Shown: piece by piece, positions 54,201-64,000 of the stretch
How positions within the stretch are numbered: position 1 is the first letter of the stretch
How the letters are laid out: every line of letters begins with the position of its first letter
Source of the DNA: Vigna angularis
Lineage: Eukaryota > Streptophyta > Magnoliopsida > Fabales > Fabaceae
Assembly: GCF_016808095.1 (NCBI RefSeq)
Contig: NC_068972.1
Coordinates: 21,010,289-21,074,288, forward strand
Direction: 5' to 3'
Length of the DNA stretch: 64,000 bases
The notes under the pieces: generated by a model
Databases searched by the model: none
Seen by the model: only the letters and a program-made list of their open reading frames with translations
What the model was told of the DNA's origin: nothing
Program-made: the position numbers and the translations under genes

Positions 54201-57120
54201 AGCTCCCACTAACTGGAAATGACTGTTTATCAGGGAGTGACTAACAATAATTTTCTTTTGGAATATATATATCAACCCAATTAAATAATGAAAGGCGACA
54301 TACTGTAGAAAGAAAGTGAAAGGAGAATTTTATTTTCTAACAAACTACATTGAGATAGATCATAAATCATCTTAGGTATTTGCTGATTTGGCTTCTTGAT
54401 TCTGAAATAAGTTCTGTAACATTGAAAGCTGCAACTAGAATAACTATTCTAATTTTCAAGTAGTCAGGGTCAACTTCAAATAACATTGTGTACAATTTGT
54501 CCTGTAATTAACTCCCCAAGGTTAGGGGGAGGGATTATAATGATAGATCAGGTTCTTCCCGCAAGTTCCTATTTTCACCCTCTCAAATGTCAAACAAGCA
54601 TTTTCGAGTAATATTGGAGAGAGGAACATCAAGTCATCAACCACCAAAGCAACCACTAACCACTAGGGACTTGTCTACTTTGAAATAACGTGACAGCTAA
54701 ACTTATTAGTATGAGTTAGTATCTCTTTTTCTTTTTCAGCTTTTTCAGCACTTACATTGGAGTCACAACAGAAACATTAGCTCAAAAAATATTAGAGAGT
54801 ATCTGTGTTGAAAGAAAAAACAAGATAAAAGTTAATCCAAAAAAAAAGTAAGTTATTTTACCTTGGCAGATGAGATAGTAGAGTTAACAACTGCTGCACA
54901 TGCCAGAACATTGTCAGAGAAGACAGCATAATGATAAAGTTCTGTGCGATGAATATTATTTTCATTTGGAAGTTTTCTCTCCTCTGGCCTCAATGCAAAG
55001 TACTCTGCAGTCAACTGCATAGAAAGACAATGAATGCCTTTTGGAGCAGTCCTTGCAGCAAGATGTACAAGATATGTTGCTTGATGTCGCTGAGAACGGA
55101 CTTGCTCTTCAACCTGACGCTTCATTGTATTGAGCTTGGCAGCCATATTAGAACAGTCAGGAAAAGCACGGTAGACTTTAGACAGTGAAGCTTCCATGTG
55201 TCTCATTTTCTGCAAAGCACTGTGAACTTCACTTGTTTTCAGATTGAAAAAAATTGTCAAATTTTGTTAACAATTCTTATCAAACAAAAAATGAATGTGT
55301 TATAGCCAATCCTAAACCCAGGTAAATGAGTGCGTTAGGCTATTCACAAACAACGTAAAACCCATCAATATACAAACATGGATCAAAGATAACTCATTTC
55401 AGATTTGATGATTTGATCTTTAATCAAACCAGTGACACTGTGATCTATGTAACTGATCTCACCTAGCGGAATAAGGCTTTTGTTGTTGCTGTATTCAGTT
55501 CAAAAAATTAGCAATTAACCATAGTGATTGTGGGACAAATTCAAGTTTCATATTTACTCTCTTCAAGGATCAAAACATTAGCAGTTTTCACTTGAAAGTT
55601 CTAGATGCAAGCATAGACTTACATGGGAAATTTTACCTCATTGACAGATCTGAATCCTGGGTGGCTTCACCAACTACTAATTCCATCTCTCTTGATAGCC
55701 GCTCCAAATCTCTCAAGCGCAAATTGCTGCTTGGTGGTGCAATTTTCAAGTATGCCTTGGCTAAATTAAGTTGATTCTTAATCTCTTGAACCTTCTTGGT
55801 TGTTACTTCAATATTCTTCTCTAACAGTCTCTGTGAATCATGTATATTCCTACCTTGAGACGTGAAGGATAAATCATTCTGCTGAGTTCCCTGGTGTTCT
55901 TTTCCGTGTTGATTGAAACCTGAACTCGACAATAGTACAAATTTCAGACAGACCCATATACTTTATCACTTAAGTGGCAATATGCAAGCCCAAAATTAAA
56001 TAATAAAACATAAACTCATATATACCAACCATTTATTTCCAAAGTGGCGCCTCTGTATCCCGCATTTCTAGATTCGTTAGAATCATGATTGTTTTCTGAA
56101 TCGTAACCAATTGTTGAAACAAAATCTTTTTCCGTATAAACAACTTGATTTGGTTCATCTAATTCTTCAGCATCTTCCTGAAACTCAAAAACAGGCAGAA
56201 AATTTAAAAGTATTATATGTCAATTCACTCGGAAAAGAAAACAAGTACTTAACGCAATGAGGAAAATTCATTATCAAAACTCTTATTACCTGTTCTACAG
56301 CATTTAACTTCAAAGTATCCGTCCTGTATGCCTACAACAAAAATAAATTAATAAACAAAGATCGTTTAAAACAATCCATAGGTGTTTGGTATTGTTATTA
56401 AATCAAAATTGAAGTTTTACATCGAGAATGAAAAACCTTGATGACACAAAAAACAGATATAAAACTATAGTTCTAACTGGAAAAATACACCAGTAGCACG
56501 TATCAAACTGCATCTAAGTTTTATCCTAAAATAAATTCAAGTTCCAAAGCGGAGCATAAAAGCTGGTATAGTTCAACTAGCTGCTTTGAAAGGAACACAA
56601 ATGTTTCCTCCACTTAAAACAAACAAATCCGAAGTAATACGATTCTCCGCTACTAAATTCCGGGAAAGTGAGAGAAATTCCGTTGACAACTCCACTCACC
56701 GACACTACATTTTAAAATCCAGTACTAAAAACCAAGGCAAGCAACATATCCTCCGGCTCAAACTCTTTCGTGGCAACCAAAAGCAAGAAGAGCTAGAAAC
56801 AGATTTCAAAAAAAAAAACAGGAATCCGGAGTCTTACAGCGCGATATAACTCTTCGAGAAACTCTCTTCTTCCTGAAATGACGGCAACATAAAGGCGCAG
56901 AATCAATCGAAAGAGTCACAAAAAATGGTGAAAGCAAAACGACATTGCAAAATAACAAGTAGCAAAGAAGCACGTGATGAGAGAGAAAGATAGAGGAATT
57001 GAACTTACCGAGAGGAGTGAGAAGGTTGAGGCGGTGAGAGACGAAGACGAGGGGAGCGACGACGGAGAGAGAGAGAAGAGAGAGGATGAAAATCCTCTGG
57101 CAGCGACGGATTTTGCTCAT
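51240..57120 (-). CDS. Galacturonosyltransferase, GAUT5/GAUT6 type
   Basis: Eight exons on the minus strand: 57120-57009, 56872-56838, 56331-56290, 56177-56030, 55919-55637, 55219-54862, 53664-53149 and 51503-51240. They join in frame to 585 aa; family members are about 590-610. Layout: a short basic N-terminus, a signal anchor at about 9-28 (IFILSLLSLSVVAPLVFVS) giving a type II Golgi protein, a variable Asn/Gln-rich stem with coiled-coil-like segments, then the GT8 domain with ARTAPKGIHCLSMQLT, SDNVLACAAVVNSTI, the metal-binding Asp411-His-Asp413 in FDHDVVVQQD, CTWAFGMN, and HYDGLRKPW at 547-555. The family transfers galacturonic acid from UDP-GalA onto homogalacturonan for pectin. Oddity: at the exon 7/8 junction the expected Leu-Trp motif before GSLPLGW is missing (MGLSSVGSLPLGW). 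Intron 7 holds a transposon with a tandem array. Whether it is the GAUT5 or GAUT6 orthologue cannot be decided here. Confidence 0.92.
51969..53106. mobile_element. hAT-like non-autonomous element in GAUT intron 7
   Basis: Element 51977-53098 is flanked by perfect 8-bp repeats GTAAAATA (51969-51976 and 53099-53106). The ends AGGGTGGACAAAAGATCC and, inverted, ACTAAAGGTGGTCATGG share a GGTGG core. Subterminal AATCCAATCCAT words occur in both orientations. The core (about 52140-52870) is an irregular tandem array. There is no transposase. Confidence 0.7.
52140..52870 (+). repeat. Irregular tandem array AAGGTCAAG-CC-AAGTTGGCCTAGG-type
   Basis: About 25 diverged copies of a word of roughly 29-30 bp, such as AAAGGTCGAGCCAAGTTGACC and AAGGTCAAACTGAATCGGTC. 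GC content is higher than in the flanks. It lies inside the hAT-like element and has no open frame of interest. Confidence 0.75.
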
Positions 57121-57481
57121 TGATGAGTTTGGTTCTTCTGGATCCTACTGGAGAAGTAGTGCGTTACATTACATTGCGTAGATTCAGATCTTGGAGAGGA
57201 TATGATGTTTCAACCCGAAGAAACACGCACGTAGGGTTTCACTTACCGTTTCCGATGATAGTTAGTGTCAGCGAGATAGAGAAAAAAGAAGCAGAAGCTT
57301 AGCTTTGACCGTGGTTATAGTTCCGACACGGCTACCTGTGAGTGACAGTCGGTGAGAACGAGCAAAGTCAAGTATAATTGACTGCGAAAATTATTATTTA
57401 TATATACAAAAGCTTCCAAACAACCATTTATGTTTTTAGAAGAATAAATTCATAATAGTTTAATTTTTAAAATAATTAATA
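57121..57481. promoter_or_regulatory. GAUT upstream region
   Basis: Only about 360 bp separate the GAUT start codon from the LTR element. It presumably holds the 5' leader and core promoter. No specific site is assigned. Confidence 0.35.
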
Positions 57482-58259
57482 TGTTCTCGGTCCGGTTTGG
57501 TTTGATACTAGTAAAACACTCCTAATTGTATTGAAGACGGGGTGGATGCTAGAGACTGGACGGACGAACATTGTTCAACACACGATAAGATGAAGACCGA
57601 GCGGACTTTGCTCCAAGCAGGCTACCATTGGGAGCTGGACGAACGTTGAAGACCCCTTAAAACATTTCGAGATGGTTTCGAGACCGGGCGATTCTTGATG
57701 ACTGGACGAACACGTTGAGGAGTAGACGGATTCGTTGAAGGTCGGACGACCACCTTGATCTTCCCATGTTCCAAGTTATTCATTCTCCCTCCTCCTCCGA
57801 GCTAGACAGGCGGGTACCTGTCAAAGGCATTCCAAGTGTACCGTACGATACATCAGCCCCCCAAGCCCGAGCATGATGTTAATTATGCGAAGGGGTTTTG
57901 TATGACTTTCCTAAAAAGGACGAGTTCTCTACTTTGCTTTCGTATATGAGTCCCTTCTGCTTGTTTGAGTGGATGAGAGGCAAAATCAGGTAACAAATCG
58001 TGGAGATCCGTTGTTGCTTACTGACGGTGGGGTTGGCTGGAATTCCATTTGAAGAAGAACAGTTGTGAGGCCAAATGACAAAATGCTTAATGCCAACTTT
58101 GATAAAGTACTTGAGGCCACTCATGACCAAGTCACTAGGGCTGAAAAGTTGAGGTTAGGTTGTGACCGGATGACTAAGGACAGGTGGCTGTAATCGAATG
58201 ACCGGGGTCGAATGGTTGATTGCCAAACTTGGCTAAGTAATTGTGATGTCATGGACGGC

Positions 58260-59280
58260 CGAGAAGTTGAGACCTTTTTGAGGGCCGGTTGGTCGAGGCC
58301 TCTATAGGCCGAGATGGCCGAGCGGTTCAGGCCATTGGAGGCCGAGAATTTGAGGTCGTTGGAGGCCGAGAATTTGAGGCTTTTGGAGGCTGAGAAGTTG
58401 AGGCCTTTGGAGGCCGAGAAGCTGAGGCCTTTGGAGGCCGAGAAGCTGAGGCCTTTGGAGGCCGAGAAGTTGAGGCCTTTAGAGGCCGAGAAGCTGAGTC
58501 CTTTGGAGGCGGAGGAGTTGGAGGCCTTTGGAAGCCGAGAAACTAAGGCCTTTCAAGGTTGAACGATTGAGGCCCTGGGATGCTGAGAGGTTGAGGCCAT
58601 TGGAGGCCAAGAGGTTGAGGCCACTGGAGGTCAAGAGGTTGAGGCCACGGGAGGTCGAGAGGTTGAGGGCACGGAAGGCCGAGAGGTTGAGACCTTTTGA
58701 AGGTCGAACGACTGAAATGTTGAGGCCTTTGGAGGTGGAGATGTTGAGGCCTTTTGGAGGCCAAGTTAACGCCTTTTACGGCCGAGCGGGCGAGGCCATA
58801 CTAGGCCAAGTTGAGGCCAAGCAGTGGCCGAATGGTTGAGGCCGCGGAGGCCGAAAGGTTGAGGCCTTTGGAGGCCAAGTTGAGGCCTTTTGAAGGCCGA
58901 ACGGTTGAGGCCTTTGGAGGCCGAGATGTTAAGGCCTTTTGAAGGCCAAGTTAAGGCCTTTAAAGGTCGAGCGGGTGAGGCCGTACGAAGGCCAAGTTAA
59001 GGCCAAGTAGTGGCCGAAAGGTTGAGGCTGCGGAGGCCGAAATGTTGAAGCCTTTGGAGGCCAAACGACTGAGGCCTTTGGACGCCGAGTTGAGACCTTT
59101 TGAAGGTCGAACGGTTGAGGCCTTTGGAGGCCGAGAAGCTGAGGCCTTTGAAGGCCGAGGTGTTGAGACCTTTTCAAGGCCGAATAGTTGAGGCCTTTGG
59201 AGGCCGAGATGTTGAGGCCGATAAGATGTGGCCGGTGTTAGGCCGAACGATTCAAGCCTTGGAGGCCGAGAAGTTGACCT
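58260..59280 (-). repeat. GGCC-dyad word array
   Basis: Tens of copies of a word of roughly 24-40 bp, such as GAGGCCGAGAAGTTGAGGCC. They contain dyads GGCCT-TTGG-AGGCC, GGCCTT-TTG-AAGGCC and GACCTT-TTG-AAGGTC. The long Glu/Arg/Leu-rich frames (58314-58839) are translations of this repeat and should not be taken as genes. Confidence 0.8.
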
Positions 59281-59366
59281 TTGAAATGCTCCAGACAGCA
59301 GGGTGTCCCATTCACCACCCAGGAAAGTTAACAGGGTGTCTTGTTCATCAACTTTGTCTTTGTCTA

Positions 59367-59775
59367 GAGTCGGGCAGCAATGGTTCAACAAAGAACTCGC
59401 CGTTCACTGCCCGACCAAGCTGACAGTGGTTCATTAAAGAACTCGTCATTCATCAACTTGGGCTTTGTCTGAGTCGGGCAGCAGTGGTTCAACAAAGAAC
59501 TCGTCGTTCACTGCCCGACCAAGCTGACAGTGGTTCATTAAAGAACTCGTCGTTCATCAACTTGGGCTTTGTCTGGAGTCGGACAACAGTGGTTCAGCAA
59601 AGAACTCGACGTTCACTGCTCGGCCAAGTTGACAGTGGTTCATTAAAGAACTCGCCGTTCATCAACTTGGACTTTGTCTAGAGTCGGGCAGCAGTGGTTC
59701 AGCAAAGAACTCGTCGTTCACTGCCCGGCCAAGCTGACAGTGGTTCATTAAAGAACTTGTTGTTCATCAACTTTG
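59367..59775 (-). repeat. Tandem repeat, four units of 104-106 bp
   Basis: GAGTCGGGCAGCA-type unit heads occur at 59367, 59471, 59576 and 59681. Each unit contains two AAAGAACTCG-CGTTCA segments and an ATCAACTTGG segment. Units differ by a few substitutions. Confidence 0.85.
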
Positions 59776-61151
59776 GCTTATGAGGCTAAATAGGCGAGGC
59801 CGGATGACGAACGTACTTAAGGCCGCACGACCTAATGATTTGACGTTGATGCCAATTTTGGCTATGTACCTGCGAGGTCTGGTTTGAGAAAGTACCTAAT
59901 CATTAAAGCCGAACGGCTGAGGTCTTTGGAGGCCGAGTTGCTGAGGACAAGGAGTGGCTGAATGGTCGAGACCAAGGGATGGTCTCGAGGAGTTTGAGGC
60001 CTTTGAAGGTCGAGAAGTTGAGGCCGATGAATGACCGAACGGTTGATGCCAAATTTGGCTAGGTACCTCCGAGGCTAGGTTTGAGGCATTACCTTGGAGG
60101 CCGAATGGTCGGAAAGTGGAGACTCGAATGGCCGTGCGAACGAGGCCAAGTGGCCGAGTAGACAAGGCCGAGTTGTCGGGTAGTCGAGGCCGAGCATGAG
60201 AAGCCGAAAGGGTGAGTTGACGTTCTTTTAAGGCACCACTCACTGGTTCCTTGTGGCTACAATGGGGAATACCAGCTCGACCCCACGGTGGGCGCCAAAA
60301 TGTTTCGGTCGGGTTTGGTGTGACCCTACTAAAACACTCCTAATTGTATTGAAGAGTGGGTGGATGCTAGAGGCCGGACGGACGAACACTGTTCAACGCG
60401 CTGCAGGATGAAGACCGGGTGGGCTTTGCTCTAAGCGGGCTACCATTGGGAGCTGGACGAACGTTGAAGACCCCTTAAAACATTCCGAGATGGTTTCGAG
60501 ACCGGACGGTTCTTGATGACTGGACAAACACGTTGAGGGGTAGACGGACTCGTTGAAGGCTGGACGACCACCTTGATCTTCCCATGTTCCAAGTTGTTCA
60601 TTCTCCCTCCTCCTTTGAGCCGGACAGGCGGGTACCTGTCAAAGGCACTCCGACGCTCAAGTTAGTAATGTAACTGAGCGGTAAGTAATGCATGTATATA
60701 GTGCATCCCATGCAACATCCCCCGAAATCATACCTGGGACTCTTATTTATACTGGTTGTAATGGACTTTTACCTTTTGTCGGCCTAATGGCGACCCAATC
60801 ACGCCTTAATCTCCATTAGGGACTTTAATGCACTATTATCGTTTGTAATTTGACCATATGATCGGTCGACCGGTATGGGTGGTCAGCTTGGATAGAACCG
60901 TTCGATTCACGGGGTCGGGGGACCATATGGTATACCGACCTTTAGGAGAGTTGGACTCGGGGAGCCGTTCGGTTTTGGATGCGAGACCGTACGGTACAAG
61001 ACTATTTTTTAAAATGTAATTTTAACTTTCTATAATCAATATAACATTAAGTTATTTTGTAAAAAAAAATTATGCTATAACAAAATTTAATTGATTTGTA
61101 CACCGAAATCAAATTATAATTAGTCAAAAACAAAACTAATCATCCATTTAC

Positions 61152-61540
61152 ATATTCAAGGGTTAAATATGTTTTTGGTTCCTTAACTTTCAGTGAAAAT
61201 TGGAATTAGTCTCTCTTCAAAACTTTGAACTAATTTAGTCCCCAAACTTTAGAAGTGTGTGAATTTAGTCCCTTTAACAAAATTTTGTTAACTTTATTTA
61301 ATGTTTCAAACACATTTCTCAATTAACATTGAAGCAAGAATGTGTCAAAAGGTATAAAGAACTCAGATGTTATCATGAAATGCACTTAAAACATTAAATA
61401 AACCTAACAAAATTTAGTTAAAAGGACTAAATTTACACATTAATAAAGTTTGGGGACCAAATTAGGCCAAAATTTTAAAAAACTAATTTCAATTTTCACT
61501 GAAAGTTAAGAGACCAAAAACATATTTAACCCATATTCAA
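61152..61540. mobile_element. Mutator-like foldback MITE
   Basis: Element 61160-61531 has ends GGGTTAAATATGTTTTTGGT and ACCAAAAACATATTTAACC that are near-perfect inverted repeats. Arms of about 160 bp on each side stay complementary (CTTAACTTTCAGTGAAAATT). It is flanked by the 9-bp repeat CATATTCAA (61151-61159 and 61532-61540), the target-duplication size of Mutator-like elements. No coding sequence. Confidence 0.85.
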
Positions 61541-62675
<1,135 letters not shown>

Positions 62676-63239
62676 CACTACACGCATTAACAGTTTTTTC
62701 ATTCTACTTTTGTGTTTAAATAATCGGTGGAGTTCAAGATTTGTATTGATCAGTTAAATTTGTGCATGAAAATCTGTTTACTTGTTCAATAGAAAAATTT
62801 ACTAAAATAACTAAACAACAAAATTTATTAAAATTACTTTCTTTATTCACAGATATATTATGATTATGCAAACTATCCTTTGTCGAAAATCAATAACTCG
62901 AAAATATAGCTAAGTTCATAAAATTATTGGTCGTATATGTGACAAATTATTAATTATATAGAGCATATTTTGTGATTTTATGAGAAAAATAAAATATTCA
63001 GTTTAAGAAGAATATTAATATAATATGCAAAAAAATATGAAAAAGGTAAATGATAAATTATGAAGTTTGATCTATATAAGTTATCTTTAACAAAATCAAA
63101 TTTGAATTCTTCTAACTTAGAACTCAAATAATAATAATAATAATTATCACAGATAACCATTCAAAATTTATATCAAAAAATTATTATTATGTCAAAATGA
63201 TTTTTTATTTACGTTTTTTATGATAATTTATTATATTAA

Positions 63240-64000
63240 TAACATAATTAATTAATTAATGTTGATGTAAAATTTAAATTATGTTTTATTCTCTACATTA
63301 TTCGATTAATCCTAGAGATAATAGATTAATCAAGTAGAATTAAGACATTATTTTTGTCTTTATATTAAGTAATATACATAATCGATTAATATAGATAATT
63401 TTCTCTCTTTTTTTCTTTAAAAGGATGTATCTTTTTTTATTTTGAAGAATTTCTTTTTATATTACAAACCATGAGACTATGGACGAGAGTATTTTGAGAG
63501 ATTAACAATTACAAAATCTTTTGTTCATCCAAGAAAGATCAAGATCATGTATTATTGAAAACTCCTACTTGGCATTAGAAGAAATTGTAATATCTTCATA
63601 AATCAAGTGACTTCCTTCCTTGTAATTTTTTCTTTTGTATTATTTTAACTTTGTGGTGTAGGTTAGAGTAATTGTGTGTAGTTTTACTCTTGTTTGTAAA
63701 TCTTGAATATTTTTCAAGTTCTTTGTATATTTAAAGTGTAAGTTACATAGGTGAATTTTGTAATTCTAATTCTTAATGTTATCATTGAAAATCTGGCTAA
63801 GGTTGTTAGATAACTAGATGTAGATTAATGTAGAATCAAACAAATACAAAAATTTGTGTGTTGTGCATTCTTTTTTTGAATTTTTTATATTTTGGAGATT
63901 ATTAAGGTACCTAAATTGAGCATCATTCATATATATTGTTAATTTATTAAAGAATTTTTTGAAAACTATTTTGAAATATATAAAGAACCATATTTTATAA
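63240..64000 (+). mobile_element. SIRE-like copia LTR, cut by the window end
   Basis: Carries CGATTAAT words (63302, 63380) as in the 38-kb LTR, then a U3-R-U5-like run with GTAATTTTTTCTTTTGTATT, TGGTGTAGGTTAGAGTAATT and GTGTGTAGTTTTACTC, typical of SIRE-type LTRs. The left border is not defined and the right end lies outside the window. Confidence 0.4.

Larger units (their letters stand above)
57482..60998 (-). mobile_element. Non-coding LTR retroelement with unequal LTRs
   Basis: Minus orientation. The 5' LTR is 60301-60998 (698 bp; plus-strand ends TGTTTCGG...CGGTACA). The 3' LTR is 57482-57852 (371 bp; TGTTCTCGG...CGATACA), and lacks about 327 bp from its middle. The primer-site region beside the 5' LTR is CCCCACGGTGGGCGCCAAAA (60281-60300), the inverse of that in the 11.7-kb element. 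The polypurine tract is the inverse of CAGCCCCCCAAG at 57854-57865. The inside is repeat arrays with no pol. The flanks TAATA and AGACT do not match, so no target duplication is visible. Confidence 0.8.

Noticed and set aside
58314..58839. Long Glu/Arg/Leu-rich open frames
   Set aside because: They are direct translations of the GGCC word array; the frame is open because the repeat unit lacks stops. No start context, splice partners or family match.

Overview
This is a stretch of plant nuclear DNA. Genes are split by GT-AG introns, intergenic DNA is very AT-rich, and several retrotransposon lineages are interleaved with the genes. The chloroplast glutathione reductase reads like the pea and cowpea enzyme. 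With the transposon families seen here, this points to a papilionoid legume, most likely the Phaseoleae (Vigna or Phaseolus type). The species is an inference; I could not run a search.

Five protein-coding genes can be rebuilt exon by exon, and every splice junction keeps the reading frame. They are FBL17 (F-box/LRR cell-cycle E3 component, minus strand, 11 exons, 590 aa, 1677-5527); a plastid PLA1-I beta-2 type phospholipase A1 (plus strand, 2 exons, 508 aa, 28895-32321); chloroplast/mitochondrial glutathione reductase (minus strand, 10 exons, 544 aa, 42704-47493); PsbW of photosystem II (minus strand, 2 exons, 133 aa, 49276-49913); and a GAUT5/GAUT6-type galacturonosyltransferase (minus strand, 8 exons, 585 aa, 51240-57120). 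They belong to separate pathways: G1/S control, plastid lipid hydrolysis, glutathione redox, PSII assembly and pectin synthesis. From memory, FBL17/GR2 and PSBW/GAUT5 are neighbouring loci in Arabidopsis, so the window looks like two old microsyntenic pairs pulled apart by transposons.

The rest is mobile-element DNA. 7.7-10.6 kb holds a deleted copia relic beside a decayed minus-strand gypsy gag-protease with part of its LTR. 11.69-14.66 kb is a structurally complete, non-coding LTR element with two 434-bp LTRs. 15.2-24.9 kb and 33.4-35.8 kb hold four solo-LTR-like copies of a 2.2-2.6 kb gypsy LTR family. 24.9-28.5 kb has a CACTA-like element and decayed tandem repeats. 36-41.4 kb has CACTA-like and SIRE-like LTR sequence, including a nested solo LTR with a 5-bp target duplication. 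A hAT-like element lies in a GAUT intron, and a solo LTR lies in the PLA1 intron. 57.48-61.0 kb is a second non-coding LTR element, followed by a foldback MITE and a long (TA)n tract.

The most unusual signal is a theme shared by these non-coding elements: arrays of short CG-containing dyads (hairpin words). In the 11.7-14.7 kb element a 105-bp unit made of three 35-bp hairpins is repeated seven times, and the stems change in compensating pairs while the loop stays constant. The 57.5-61.0 kb element carries its own hairpin words and a repeat of about 105 bp. Each solo LTR copy of the 2.4-kb family carries a different dyad word.
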